Source: an uncultured delta proteobacterium | Lineage (GTDB): Bacteria > Myxococcota_A > UBA9160 > JAFDET01 | Direction: 5' to 3' | Assembly: GCA_947259215.1 (NCBI GenBank) | Contig: CAMYLJ010000011.1 | Location: forward strand, 1 to 50,035 | Length of the DNA: 50,035 nucleotides | Part shown: positions 22,962-31,665 of the stretch, in pieces | How the letters are laid out: each line of letters opens with the position of its first letter | Position numbering within the stretch: the stretch's first letter is position 1 | The notes under the pieces: model-generated | Databases searched by the model: none | Seen by the model: the letters and a program-made list of their open reading frames with translations, nothing else | Told to the model about the DNA's origin: nothing | Program-made: the position numbers and the translations under genes

Positions 22962-24905
22962 ATGCACGTCTGCCTGGCTTCCGTTCTTCGCGAGCTGCAG
23001 AGCGTTCGATGGACTGCCTGCGTCGCTTTCGCCGCGGCCCTGATCGCGTGCGGAGATGCAGGGGAGCGCGCCGAACCGGAGCCGGCCTCTCAGGCCGCCG
23101 AGTCCGCGACCGAGCCGGCAGCCGCAACCCCCGGCGCCGTCGAAGCGGACCCGGCGACGCGGCAGGCGCTCTTCGGCGCCGTGCACGTCCACACCAGCTA
23201 CTCCTTCGACGCCTTCACGAACGGCACGGTCAGTCAGCCGGAGGACGCCTACAAGTGGGCCAAGGGCGAAGCGATCCAGGGCAACGCGAGCGGGCTGATG
23301 CTCCAGATCCGGACGCCGCTCGACTTCTACGCGGTCTCGGACCACGCGGAGATGATGGGCGTGTTCCCGCTCATGAAGGATCCGGAGAATCCGCTGAGCC
23401 GGCACCCGATGGCCGAGCGGGTGCTCTCCGACGACATCAACGTGGCCATGCAGGCCTTCGCCGAGATCCTGCGCGAGTTCAGCGCGGGCAACGTCGATCC
23501 GGCCTTCAGCGATCCGGAGATCAGCCGCGGCGTGTGGCAGGAGATCGTAGAGGCGGCCGATGCCCACTACGCGCCCGGCCGCTTCACCACCTTCCCGGCC
23601 TTCGAGTGGACCTCCAATCCCGACAAGCGCAACCTGCACCGGGTGGTGGTCTTCCGCGACAGCGACGTCGTGCCGGAGCTGGCCTACTCGAGCCTGGACT
23701 CGGAGCACCCGGAGGACCTGTGGCGCTGGATGGAAGCGCAGCGCAGCGCGGGCTCGACCCTGCTCGCCATCGGGCACAACGCCAATGCCAGCGACGGCCT
23801 CATGTTCTCGCTGCGCGACTCGCAGGGAAACCCGCTCGACGCCGCCTACGTCGAGGCCCGCAGCGGCAACGAGCCGCTGTACGAGATCTCGCAGATCAAG
23901 GGCACCTCCGAAACCCATCCGGAGCTGTCCCCGAACGACGAGTTCGCCGGGTTCGAAATCTGGGACTACACGCTGTCGGCGGACTCCGAGCGGCCGACGC
24001 ATCGCAAGGGCAGCTACGCCCGCCAGGCCCTGCTGGACGGGCTCGCCCTGGCACGCGACGGCACGGGCAATCCCTTCGAGTTCGGCTTCATCGGCGATAC
24101 CGACACCCACAACGCCGCCGCCTCCAACGAGGAGGACAACTACTCGGGCAAGTTCGGCTTCGAGACCGTGCCATCCCACCGCCTGCTCGGCATCGAGGGG
24201 CAGCCGGACGGACAGAAGCGCCAGGTGCGCGAGTTCAGCTCCGGCGGGCTGGCCGGCGTCTGGGCGGAGGAGAACACCCGCGAGTCCATCTACGACGCCA
24301 TGGGGCGCCGGGAGACCTTCGGCACCTCGGGCCCCCAGATGAGCGTCCGCTTCTTCGGCGGCTGGGACTTCTCGCCGGCGGACATCCAGAGTCCCAGCTG
24401 GGTCGCAGCCGGCTATGCGCGCGGCGTCCCGATGGGGGGCGAGCTGTCGGCCGCGCCGCAGGGCGGAAGGCCGGCCTTCCTGCTCCAGGCGCTGAAGGAC
24501 CCGGCCAGCGGCAACCTCGACCGCATCCAGGTGGTGAAGGGCTGGGTGGACCGTGATGGCGCCCAGCACGAGGCCGTGTACGACGTCGCCTGGAGCGACG
24601 GCCGGAAGCAGGACCTGGCGACGGGTGCACTGCCTCCCGTCGGCAACACCGTCGACGCGGCGACCGCGACCTACGCCAACCGCATCGGCGACGCCGAGCT
24701 CTCCGGCGTCTGGTCGGACCCCGACTTCGACGCGCAGCACCACGCCTTCTACTACGTGCGCGTGCTCGAGATCCCGACGCCGCGCTGGAGCACCCGCGAC
24801 GCGGTGGCCCTGGGCGTGCCCATCCCGGACGGCCTCCCGGTGAGCATCCAGGAACGCGCCTGGAGCTCCCCGATCTGGTACACGCCCGGGGCCGGCGGAG
24901 GCTGA
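22962..24905 (+). CDS. DUF3604 lipoprotein
   Basis: The 647 aa protein begins with a signal peptide ending in the lipobox LIAC (Cys about 30), so it should be a lipid-anchored exported protein. A short Ala/Glu/Pro linker leads into a full DUF3604 domain: QALFGAVHVHTSYSFDAFTN, PLDFYAVSDHAEMMGVFPLM, LAIGHNANASDGLMF, GFIGDTDTHNAAASNEEDNY. The His/Asp arrangement resembles PHP-type metal-dependent hydrolases, and I infer a metal centre. Length is typical of the family. The gene lies 49 bp after treT and 17 bp before the LLM gene, both on the same strand, so it may be in one operon. The biochemical activity of DUF3604 is not established. Confidence 0.85.
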   Translation: MHVCLASVLRELQSVRWTACVAFAAALIACGDAGERAEPEPASQAAESATEPAAATPGAVEADPATRQALFGAVHVHTSYSFDAFTNGTVSQPEDAYKWAKGEAIQGNASGLMLQIRTPLDFYAVSDHAEMMGVFPLMKDPENPLSRHPMAERVLSDDINVAMQAFAEILREFSAGNVDPAFSDPEISRGVWQEIVEAADAHYAPGRFTTFPAFEWTSNPDKRNLHRVVVFRDSDVVPELAYSSLDSEHPEDLWRWMEAQRSAGSTLLAIGHNANASDGLMFSLRDSQGNPLDAAYVEARSGNEPLYEISQIKGTSETHPELSPNDEFAGFEIWDYTLSADSERPTHRKGSYARQALLDGLALARDGTGNPFEFGFIGDTDTHNAAASNEEDNYSGKFGFETVPSHRLLGIEGQPDGQKRQVREFSSGGLAGVWAEENTRESIYDAMGRRETFGTSGPQMSVRFFGGWDFSPADIQSPSWVAAGYARGVPMGGELSAAPQGGRPAFLLQALKDPASGNLDRIQVVKGWVDRDGAQHEAVYDVAWSDGRKQDLATGALPPVGNTVDAATATYANRIGDAELSGVWSDPDFDAQHHAFYYVRVLEIPTPRWSTRDAVALGVPIPDGLPVSIQERAWSSPIWYTPGAGGG

Positions 24906-24922
24906 CCCCGGAGCTCCGCAAG

Positions 24923-25945
24923 ATGAAGGTCTACACGACCGCGCCGCTCGAAGACCCGCGCGACGCACGCACGATTTTCCGGCGCCTGGAGGAGATCGGG
25001 TACGACGGGGCGTTCAGCTTCGAAGCCAAGCACGACCCGTTCCTGCCGCTCGTCCTCGCTGCGGAGCACACCACGCGCCTGCGCCTGGGCACCGCCATCG
25101 CGATCGCCTTCGCGCGCAACCCCATGAACCTGGCCCACCTGGCCTACGGGATGCAATCCATCAGCGAGGGACGCTTCGTGCTGGGCCTGGGATCCCAGGT
25201 GCGCCCGCACATCGAGAAACGTTTCAGCATGCCGTGGTCGAGACCGGCCGCGCGCATGCGCGAGATCGTGCGGGCCGTCCGGGCGATCTTCGAGCGCTGG
25301 GAGGGCACGGCCGAGCTCGACTTCCGGGGCGAGTTCTACCGTCACACCCTGATGATCCCCGCCTTCGACCCCGGCCCGAACCCCTTCGGCCCGCCGCCGA
25401 TCTTCAGCGCCGGCGTCGGACCGCGCATGACCGCGGTGGCGGGCGAAGTCGCCGACGGCTTCTTCGCCCATCCCTTCACCACCCGGAAGTCGCTGCTCGA
25501 AAACACGCTGCCGGCGCTGGAGGAAGGCCTCCGGAAGTCGGGACGCAGCCGCGCGGACCTGGAGATCGTCTGCGCCACCATGGTCGTGACGGCCGACGGC
25601 GAGGAGGAGTTCGAGCGCGTCCGACTGGCGGCTCGCAAGCACCTGGCGTTCTACGGCTCGACCCCGGCGTACCGCCCCACCCTGGACTGCCACGGCTGGG
25701 GAGACCTGCACGCCGAGCTCAACCGCATGTCCAAGCAGGGGCGCTGGGACGAGATGACCGCCCTCATCGACGACGAGATCCTCGAGGCCATCGCGGTCGT
25801 GGGCCCGCGCCGCGAGATCGCCGGCAAGCTCCGGGCCCGTCTCGACGGAATCGCGGACGGCGTGGGCCTGACCCACAATCGCGCGCCCGACCCGGAGCAC
25901 TGGGCCGACGTGGTCGCCGATCTCCGGCAGCCCACAGCGGTCTAG
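24923..25945 (+). CDS. LLM-class F420-dependent oxidoreductase (TIGR03617-like)
   Basis: The 340 aa protein has the bacterial luciferase-like TIM-barrel. Landmarks are RLRLGTAIAIAFARNPMNLA, RFVLGLGSQVRPHIEKRFSM with the PW motif typical of this group, IFSAGVGPRMTAVAGEVADG and LARNPMNLAHL-type helix contacts. The F420-dependent assignment follows the subfamily and not a direct cofactor motif. Members oxidise or reduce hydrophobic substrates, often near acyl-CoA and steroid catabolic genes, as here. It is paralogous to the gene at 33076-34101, sharing the MKVYxxxxD start, R-x-G-T/x-A-I/V-A-F-A-R and GVGPRMT/AVGPRMT. It follows the DUF3604 gene closely and ends 4 bp before the convergent reductase gene. 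Confidence 0.88.
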   Translation: MKVYTTAPLEDPRDARTIFRRLEEIGYDGAFSFEAKHDPFLPLVLAAEHTTRLRLGTAIAIAFARNPMNLAHLAYGMQSISEGRFVLGLGSQVRPHIEKRFSMPWSRPAARMREIVRAVRAIFERWEGTAELDFRGEFYRHTLMIPAFDPGPNPFGPPPIFSAGVGPRMTAVAGEVADGFFAHPFTTRKSLLENTLPALEEGLRKSGRSRADLEIVCATMVVTADGEEEFERVRLAARKHLAFYGSTPAYRPTLDCHGWGDLHAELNRMSKQGRWDEMTALIDDEILEAIAVVGPRREIAGKLRARLDGIADGVGLTHNRAPDPEHWADVVADLRQPTAV

Positions 25946-25949
25946 AGCT

Positions 25950-27017
25950 TTACTTCGACTCCCGGGCCAGCTTCGGCGCCGCGCGACCGGCCACCAGCGG
26001 CAGATCCAGGTAGGTGCGGATCCCAGGCTCGGCGCGGCAGACATAGGGGATGGCGCTCACGCCGTGGATGGCGGTCGCCACGATGCCCGGGTTGCGCGCC
26101 AGCCCGGCCTCGACGGACTCCGGATGCCAGCCGTGGAAGGTCAGGTGGGCCGGCGGATCGCCGGTCACCTGCACCTCGAAGCGCTCGCCCTCCGGGCCGA
26201 AGCTCCAGGCCGGATCCAGGTGCTCCTGGCCCATGAACCAGTGGGTGCGCACGCTGATGACCGGCTCGCCCCGCACCGTACCTTCCCAGGTGAACTGCTG
26301 CGCCGCGACCCGGCCCGGTGCGATCGGACCGATGGGCGAATCGATCGGCGCCGTCGCCACGGCCAGCTGATGGTCCGTGCGCTTCTCGGGATCGAGGTCG
26401 AAACCGAGCGCGTCCGCCAGCATGTCGATCGACTGCTCGAAGCCCGCGCCGAGCAGCTTCAGCATGGGGCTCGCCGCCGCCTGTTCCGGGGTCTTGCCGA
26501 AGAGCATGACCTCGCCCACCACGAAGGGCGCCCCGTAGCTGCGGATGTCCGAGAACTCCTCGGCGCGCACGTGGGTGATCTCGCGCGAGAGCGCGGAGAC
26601 CATCAGCGGGAAGCGCTCCGTGATGCCGCCCGGGTGGATGCCGGTGCCGTGGAGCGTCACGCCGCCCTTCCGGCAGGCGGCCTCCAGGTCCGCGACGTCG
26701 CGCTTGCCCGGGTAGAACCAGCCGAGCGGGGTGACCACGTTCTTGCCCGACTCGAGCAGCCGGATCAGCGTCGGCTCGTCCGCCAGGATCGGCGCGTAGA
26801 GCACGCAGTCCGCGTCGAGGGCGAGCAGCGCGTCCGCGTCGTTCGTCGCGGTGACGCCGATCGCCCCGAGGCCGCAGATCTCGCCGGCGTCGCGGCCGGC
26901 CTTCTCGGCGCCGTGCACCCAGACACCCACCAGCTCCAGCTCCGGATGCGAGCGGATGCCTTCGATGGCGGCGCGGCCGACGCCGCCGGTCGCCCACTGG
27001 ATCACGCGGTAGCTCAC
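25950..27017 (-). CDS. Dihydrodipicolinate-reductase-like NAD(P)-dependent oxidoreductase
   Basis: GTG 27017 overlaps the TGA of the upstream dehydrogenase by four bases (GTGA), so translation is probably coupled; GGAG lies seven bases upstream. The 355 aa protein opens YRVIQWATGGVGRAAIEGIR, a Rossmann NAD(P)-binding fingerprint seen in proteins annotated as dihydrodipicolinate reductase-like or DapB-like in actinobacterial and related steroid/hydrocarbon clusters. Conserved later features include DADCVLYAPILADEPTLIRL, KNVVTPLGWFYPGK and GTGIHPGGITERFPLMVSAL. It is longer than true DapB (about 270 aa) and lacks the lysine-pathway context. A role in reduction of an acyl-CoA or ketone intermediate is inferred from neighbours. 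Confidence 0.85.
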   Translation of the reverse strand: MSYRVIQWATGGVGRAAIEGIRSHPELELVGVWVHGAEKAGRDAGEICGLGAIGVTATNDADALLALDADCVLYAPILADEPTLIRLLESGKNVVTPLGWFYPGKRDVADLEAACRKGGVTLHGTGIHPGGITERFPLMVSALSREITHVRAEEFSDIRSYGAPFVVGEVMLFGKTPEQAAASPMLKLLGAGFEQSIDMLADALGFDLDPEKRTDHQLAVATAPIDSPIGPIAPGRVAAQQFTWEGTVRGEPVISVRTHWFMGQEHLDPAWSFGPEGERFEVQVTGDPPAHLTFHGWHPESVEAGLARNPGIVATAIHGVSAIPYVCRAEPGIRTYLDLPLVAGRAAPKLARESK

Positions 27018-28159
27018 GAGGGGTCTCCCGCGTCCGCAGCCGCGGCCATCCGGTCGCGGGCGTAGTCGAGGGTGGAGGCCGGGCTCGCGAAGAAGTGCTG
27101 GCTCCCGGCGTGGATGTCGCGAAAGCAGCGCTGGAGCGGACCGTCGCGCAAGGCCGTCGTCCCCGCCAGCAGGTAGGCCTGACGGATGATGTCGGCAGCT
27201 TCCTGGGTGACGTGGACGGTGGCCTGGCGCACGGCGTTGTTCTGCACCAGGTCCAGGCGACCGGTTTCCAGCGCCGTCCGCTCGAGCGCCCCGAAGGTCT
27301 CCCGCACCCAGGCGCAGGCCGAGTGGTAACGGGACTCGAGGGTCCCGAGCGCGTGGAGGAAGCGCTCGTCGTCCTTCAGGAAGGAGAAGGCGCCCATGCG
27401 GACCTTGGTCTGCGCGATCGCCGTCAGCTCGTCGAGCGCGCGCCGGGTGACGCCCATGGCGAAGCCCGCGTGGCCTGCCGCGGTCTGCGCGATCACGCCC
27501 AGCTCGTAGACCGGCCCGCCGCGGCGGCGCGTGGGCGCCGCGAACAGGAAGGTCGCGCCCTCGGGCACGAACGCGTCCTGGATCGCGTAGTCCCAGCTCG
27601 CCGTGGCGCCCAGGCCGAGCACGTCCCAGTTCCCGCGCAGCTCGACCTCGCTCTTCGGTACGACGCCGAAGAGGTAGCGGGCGGGAGCGTCCGAGCCTTC
27701 GGGCGGGTGCACCAGGAAGCCGGCACCCACCCAGTCCGCATAGTGGATGCCGCTCCCGAACTGGTAGCTGCCGGTGATGCGGTAGCCGCCGTCTTCGGCG
27801 ACGCCGGTGCCGTTGGGCGCGAACTGCCCGGCCACGAGCGGCATCCCGCCCGCGAAGAGCTTCTCGACGAACTCGGCCTCGCAGTAGGCGCCGAAGTAGG
27901 CCGCCCCCGAGGCGGTGGCCATGAGGCACCAGCCCGCCGACCCGTCCGCACGGGCCACCTCGGCAAAGACGTCGATGGAGTCGAGGATCGGCAGCTCGGC
28001 GCCGCCCAGCTCGCGCGGCGTCATCGCGCCGAAGAGCCCCGCCTGCCGCAGCGCGTCCAGCGTCCCGGGCGGGACCGGCGCCCCCGCGGCCTTGACGGCG
28101 TTGGCGTCGATCGTGGCGTACAGCCCGCGCGCGGCGGCGAGCAGGTCCGGTGCAGTCAC
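27014..28159 (-). CDS. HsaA/DszC-type flavin monooxygenase or acyl-CoA dehydrogenase-like protein
   Basis: I chose GTG 28159 because GAGGAG lies just upstream, overlapping the tetR stop codon. ATG 28192 would overlap tetR by 29 bp. The 381 aa protein has the acyl-CoA-dehydrogenase fold of the class D group: LRQAGLFGAMTPRELGGAEL, ARADGSAGWCLMATASGAAY, GGYRITGSYQFGSGIHYADW, RGNWDVLGLGATASWDYAIQ and the C-terminal QRCFRDIHAGSQH. This group includes two-component flavin hydroxylases such as HsaA. The catalytic Glu of classical dehydrogenases is not obvious, which favours the monooxygenase reading. It is a paralog of the divergent gene at 28881-30032. Confidence 0.82.
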   Translation of the reverse strand: MTAPDLLAAARGLYATIDANAVKAAGAPVPPGTLDALRQAGLFGAMTPRELGGAELPILDSIDVFAEVARADGSAGWCLMATASGAAYFGAYCEAEFVEKLFAGGMPLVAGQFAPNGTGVAEDGGYRITGSYQFGSGIHYADWVGAGFLVHPPEGSDAPARYLFGVVPKSEVELRGNWDVLGLGATASWDYAIQDAFVPEGATFLFAAPTRRRGGPVYELGVIAQTAAGHAGFAMGVTRRALDELTAIAQTKVRMGAFSFLKDDERFLHALGTLESRYHSACAWVRETFGALERTALETGRLDLVQNNAVRQATVHVTQEAADIIRQAYLLAGTTALRDGPLQRCFRDIHAGSQHFFASPASTLDYARDRMAAAADAGDPS

Positions 28160-28163
28160 GCTG

Positions 28164-28778
28164 TCATCTCCTCGGGGATTCGCGTCCGGCATCGAGCTTC
28201 TCCTGGATCATCGGTACCAGCCAGTGGCTGAGGAACGCGCGCAGCTCCGCTTCGCTTCGGGCCTCACCGGGATCGGAGAGGAACGAGTGGAGCAGCCGCA
28301 GCAGGATCTCCGAGAGCTCGTCGCGCTCGCGGTCGCCTAGGCCGAGGTCTCCATCCGCCAGCGCCAGCATCTCCTCCTGCACGAAGGAGAGCCGGAGCAC
28401 GGACGACACGGTGACCTGATCTCCCGACTTGGCGAGGGCGCTGAGATTCGGATCCCGCGGAATCTCGTGGATGGCGATCACCAGGGTCTCGACCATCCGC
28501 TCGGCCACGCCCTCGCACGCCAGCACCCGGCGACGCAGGCGCTCGTGGAAGCCGCCACTCGCGAGCACGGCGGCGGCCTGGAGCAGGTCGTCGGCGTCCT
28601 CGAAGTAGCGGTAGACGGTCTGGCGGGTCACGCCGGCCGTCTCCGCCACGTCCGACAGGCTGGCCTTCGACAGGCCGTAACGCTCCACGCAATCCCGGGC
28701 CGCGTCGAGCAGGAATCGCCGCGCCTCGGCGGGGCTCGTAGGGTGCCTGCCGTTCCAGGCCTTGCGTCGCTGCATCAT
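28164..28778 (-). CDS. TetR-family transcriptional regulator
   Basis: I prefer ATG 28778 because the inverted repeat at 28797-28828 covers the longer start at 28799. The 204 aa product has the N-terminal TetR helix-turn-helix (RRFLLDAARDCVERYGLSKA, LSDVAETAGVTRQTVYRYFE) and a helical ligand-binding domain with no obvious homology to a specific inducer class. It is the first gene of a minus-strand operon with the flavoprotein and the reductase, and it is divergent from the second flavoprotein gene. It probably represses both directions from the shared intergenic site and responds to a pathway metabolite or acyl-CoA. Confidence 0.85.
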   Translation of the reverse strand: MMQRRKAWNGRHPTSPAEARRFLLDAARDCVERYGLSKASLSDVAETAGVTRQTVYRYFEDADDLLQAAAVLASGGFHERLRRRVLACEGVAERMVETLVIAIHEIPRDPNLSALAKSGDQVTVSSVLRLSFVQEEMLALADGDLGLGDRERDELSEILLRLLHSFLSDPGEARSEAELRAFLSHWLVPMIQEKLDAGRESPRR

Positions 28779-28796
28779 TTGGATCTCGCCAGAGAG

Positions 28797-28828
28797 CATA
28801 CATCATACAATATCCGTATGAATGTATG
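28797..28828. promoter_or_regulatory. Inverted repeat in the divergent tetR/flavoprotein promoter region
   Basis: Outer arms CATACAT and ATGTATG enclose inner arms CATAC and GTATG, within one of the few AT-rich stretches of the window. A second reading, ATCATAC and GTATGAT, overlaps it (28802-28830). TATGAT at 28825-28830 could serve as a -10 for the plus-strand gene. The position between divergent genes next to tetR makes a TetR operator the likely function. Confidence 0.6.
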
Positions 28829-28880
28829 ATAGAGTTCCTCGCCAGGGACCGACCCGTTCCCGAGCAAAGGAGAGCCCCCC

Positions 28881-30032
28881 GTGACTGCCAGCGCCCTGTT
28901 GCCCCGCGCCCGCGGCCTGCGCGAGCGGATCGAAGCGGAGGCGGACCAGGTGGAGGCGAGCCTGGGCATGACGCCGCCCGTCGTGGACGCCCTGGTGGAG
29001 TCCGGGCTCTTCCGCCTGCTCGTGCCGGAGTCGTTGGGGGGCTTCGAAGCCGACCCGAGCACGATCCTCGACGTGTGCGAGGAGCTGTCCTACGCCGACG
29101 GCTCCGTCGGCTGGGCCTTCGCGCAGAACACGACGGTGCTGGCCTACTCCGCCTACCTCGATCCCGAGCTGGCGCTGCCCCTCGCCCGCTCGCGCGCGGG
29201 CGCGGGCCAGTTCGCCCCGCTCGGGGTCGTCCACAAGGAGCGAGACGGCTTCCGGGTCTCGGGCCGCTTCCAGTTCGGCAGCGGCTGCGGCCACGCGGAT
29301 TTCATGGGCGGCGCCGGCATGGAGATGCACGACGGCGAGATGCCCGGCTTCGTCGACGGCCTGCCCCTGATCCGGGCGTTCATCGTCCCGGCCGACCGCG
29401 TGGCGTTCAAGGGCAACTGGGACGTGATGGGGCTCTCGGGAACGGGCAGCTTCGACTACGAGGTCCCGGAGCAGACCGTCCCCGCCGGCATGACCTTCTC
29501 GATCTTCGAGATGCAGCCCCGCTCGGGCGGCGCCCTCTACGGGCTCGGGCCGGTTCCGCTGGGAACGATCAGCTCCGTCGCCTGGGCGCTGGGCGTGGCC
29601 GAACGCGCGCTGTCGGAGATCGTGGAGATCGTGAAGGCGGGGCGCACGCGCATGGGATCGGCCGCCTTGCGCGATCAGCAGGTCTTCCAGCGCGACTTCG
29701 GCGCCCACCAGATGGCACTCAAGGCCGCGCGCCTGGTCGCCCACGAGTCCTACGGCAGCACCGTCGACGCCATCGCGCGCGGGGAAGCCAAGCAGGCGTG
29801 CATGGAGCGCGTCCGGGAGACCCGCGCGGCCGCGAGCCACGTGACCCGGGTGGCGAAGGCCGCCGTCACCTTCGCCTACGAAGCCTCGGGCAGCCACGGA
29901 CTGCGCAACCCGAGCCTGCTCCAGCGCTGCTTCCGGGACATGTACGTCGGCGCGTCCCACCTGGTCTTCGACGAACGCAACTACGTGGAGACCGTGAAGA
30001 CGCGGCTCGGCCTCGAGCCGCTGCCCTTCTAG
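28881..30032 (+). CDS. HsaA/DszC-type flavin monooxygenase or acyl-CoA dehydrogenase-like protein (paralog)
   Basis: GTG 28881 has AAGGAGAG six bases upstream. The 383 aa protein shares the order and spacing of motifs with the divergent gene at 27014-28159: LVESGLFRLLVPESLGGFEA, ADGSVGWAFAQNTTVLAYSA, GFRVSGRFQFGSGCGHADFM, FKGNWDVMGLSGTGSFDYEV and QRCFRDMYVGASHLVFDER. The same class D group, with the same HsaA-like assignment, applies. Two such paralogs facing away from one TetR gene suggest successive or alternative steps on related hydrophobic substrates. It is followed 15 bp later by a membrane protein gene on the same strand. Confidence 0.82.
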   Translation: MTASALLPRARGLRERIEAEADQVEASLGMTPPVVDALVESGLFRLLVPESLGGFEADPSTILDVCEELSYADGSVGWAFAQNTTVLAYSAYLDPELALPLARSRAGAGQFAPLGVVHKERDGFRVSGRFQFGSGCGHADFMGGAGMEMHDGEMPGFVDGLPLIRAFIVPADRVAFKGNWDVMGLSGTGSFDYEVPEQTVPAGMTFSIFEMQPRSGGALYGLGPVPLGTISSVAWALGVAERALSEIVEIVKAGRTRMGSAALRDQQVFQRDFGAHQMALKAARLVAHESYGSTVDAIARGEAKQACMERVRETRAAASHVTRVAKAAVTFAYEASGSHGLRNPSLLQRCFRDMYVGASHLVFDERNYVETVKTRLGLEPLPF

Positions 30033-30047
30033 GGGAGGTCCCGCGCG

Positions 30048-31046
30048 ATGGAAGACCCCATCTCCTACGCGATGCGCAACACGGAGGCCCTGGAGTCCTT
30101 CATCGTTTTCAACGCGCCGGGCGCGCTGAAGGATTGGAGCTTCCTGGCGATCGAGGCGATCCTCGTGATCGGCACGGTCTGCGCGCTGGCCCATGCCCTG
30201 CGGCACCGCAGGCAGACCGGGACGCCGTCTGCGCTCTTGACCCTGCTCGGCTGCTTCAGCTATGGGCTGCTGATCGACATCGCGTCGTACTACACGGTGG
30301 AGAACTTCTGGCACGGGGAGTTCTCCGTGATGTTCCTGTACAACCGGCTGCCGCTCTACATCGCGCTCTTCTATCCCGCCTTCATCTACCACGCCTGCAT
30401 GACGATCCGGCGCTACGGGTTCTCGCCCATGATCGAGGCGATCAGCGTCGGCTTCTACGCCGGGCTGACGTACCTGATCTTCGACAACCTGGGGCCCATG
30501 TTGAACTGGTGGATCTGGGACCGCTCGGACCCCACCACCTGGCCCTACCTGAACGCCGTCCCGCTCACCAGCTACTTCTGGTTCTTCGCCTTCACCGGAA
30601 GCTTCGCATTGGTGAGCCGGATCATCTGCTGGGACTGGGTCGCGCAGGGTAGGAGCGCGAAGTGGATCGGCGCGGGCGTCGCGGCGATTCCGGTGCTGGT
30701 CTGCCTGATCGGGATGGCGCTCTTCGTCCCCTACAACCTGTTCGCGCGCAACGGCATGATTCCCCAGGCCGCGACCCTGTACGCGGTCCTGTTCGCCCTG
30801 GCCGGACTGACCTTCGTCTTCCACTTCCGGAAGCCGCGGGTCACGCGCGATCGGCTGCTGATGGTCTTCCCACTCGTCTACGTCGTGGGTCACCTCTACA
30901 TCTACATCGCCAAGTTCGAGATCTACTTCGCCGTGAACGCTGCCGGCCTCTCCCAGGAAGGCCTGGCGGTGGGGAACCTGATGGCCGTGATGATGGCGAT
31001 GGTCGGCAGCCTGACGATCACCTTCCTCTCCCATCCCACGGAGTGA
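30048..31046 (+). CDS. Polytopic membrane protein of unknown function
   Basis: ATG 30048, with GGGGAGG upstream, begins 332 aa with about eight hydrophobic helices, near residues 28-48, 63-82, 95-118, 130-150, 170-195, 205-225, 240-258 and 275-325. It contains many aromatic residues and conserved-looking polar spots inside the membrane (SYYTVENFWHGEFSVMFLY, FYPAFIYHACMTIRRYGFSP, HLYIYIAKFEIYF). I do not recognise a transporter or enzyme family. It is 15 bp after the flavoprotein gene and probably cotranscribed with it, so it could handle a substrate or product of that enzyme. That is inference from position only. Confidence 0.75.
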   Translation: MEDPISYAMRNTEALESFIVFNAPGALKDWSFLAIEAILVIGTVCALAHALRHRRQTGTPSALLTLLGCFSYGLLIDIASYYTVENFWHGEFSVMFLYNRLPLYIALFYPAFIYHACMTIRRYGFSPMIEAISVGFYAGLTYLIFDNLGPMLNWWIWDRSDPTTWPYLNAVPLTSYFWFFAFTGSFALVSRIICWDWVAQGRSAKWIGAGVAAIPVLVCLIGMALFVPYNLFARNGMIPQAATLYAVLFALAGLTFVFHFRKPRVTRDRLLMVFPLVYVVGHLYIYIAKFEIYFAVNAAGLSQEGLAVGNLMAVMMAMVGSLTITFLSHPTE

Positions 31047-31179
31047 GGCCGTTGACCCCAGTCGCGGGCTCCGTGGGGCAAAGCGCCTCGAATGATGAGG
31101 CGGAACCGATCCGCGCACGCGGGCGCGTGAGCACAGGACTTGCAGGAAGATGCCGCAACCGGCGCGGCGGAGGATGACG

Positions 31180-31656
31180 ATGGATCTGACGGCGAGAGAC
31201 GTGATGACGCGCGAGATCTTCACCGTGGGCCCGGAGCTCACGCTGATCGACCTGGAACGGGACCTCGATTCGCAGCGCGTGACGGGTGCGCCCGTGGTCG
31301 AGCACGGAAAGCTCGTGGGCATCGTGTCGCGCTCCGACATCGACCGAAGGCTGCACCGCGAGCGGAGCCGCTCGGCCGGGATGGCGGCGTTCTATCTCGC
31401 CCTCGATCCCGGCGAGGAGCGCGCGGCCTCGCCGGACCCGATCGAATCCGCCCTGGAAGGCCTGCGAAGCCTGCGCGTGCGCGACATCATGACGACGGAG
31501 GTCATCTCCGTCACGCCGGACGCAGGCGTCCGGGAGGTGGCGCAGGTGATGGACGAGCGCCGCATCCACCGCGTGCTCGTGCTCGACAATGGCCAGCTCC
31601 AAGGCCTGATCAGCACTCTCGACCTGGTGCGCGTGCTGGCGCGCCACGGCGCGTAG
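31180..31656 (+). CDS. Tandem CBS-domain protein
   Basis: The start at ATG 31180 is favoured by GGAGG six bases upstream; ATG 31150 is an alternative. The 158 aa protein consists of two CBS motifs forming one Bateman module: DLTARDVMTREIFTVGPELT with TGAPVVEHGKLVGIVSRSDI, and SLRVRDIMTTEVISVTPDAG with IHRVLVLDNGQLQGLISTLD. CBS pairs bind adenosine nucleotides or SAM and regulate partner proteins. No fused effector domain is present, so its partner is unknown. It lies 9 bp before the WS/DGAT gene, which suggests joint transcription with it. Confidence 0.88.
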   Translation: MDLTARDVMTREIFTVGPELTLIDLERDLDSQRVTGAPVVEHGKLVGIVSRSDIDRRLHRERSRSAGMAAFYLALDPGEERAASPDPIESALEGLRSLRVRDIMTTEVISVTPDAGVREVAQVMDERRIHRVLVLDNGQLQGLISTLDLVRVLARHGA

Positions 31657-31665
31657 GCCGACGCC

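Noticed and set aside
28803-31340. 845-codon minus-strand frame opposite the flavoprotein and membrane protein genes
   Set aside because: Antisense shadow with no domain and a repetitive charged composition.
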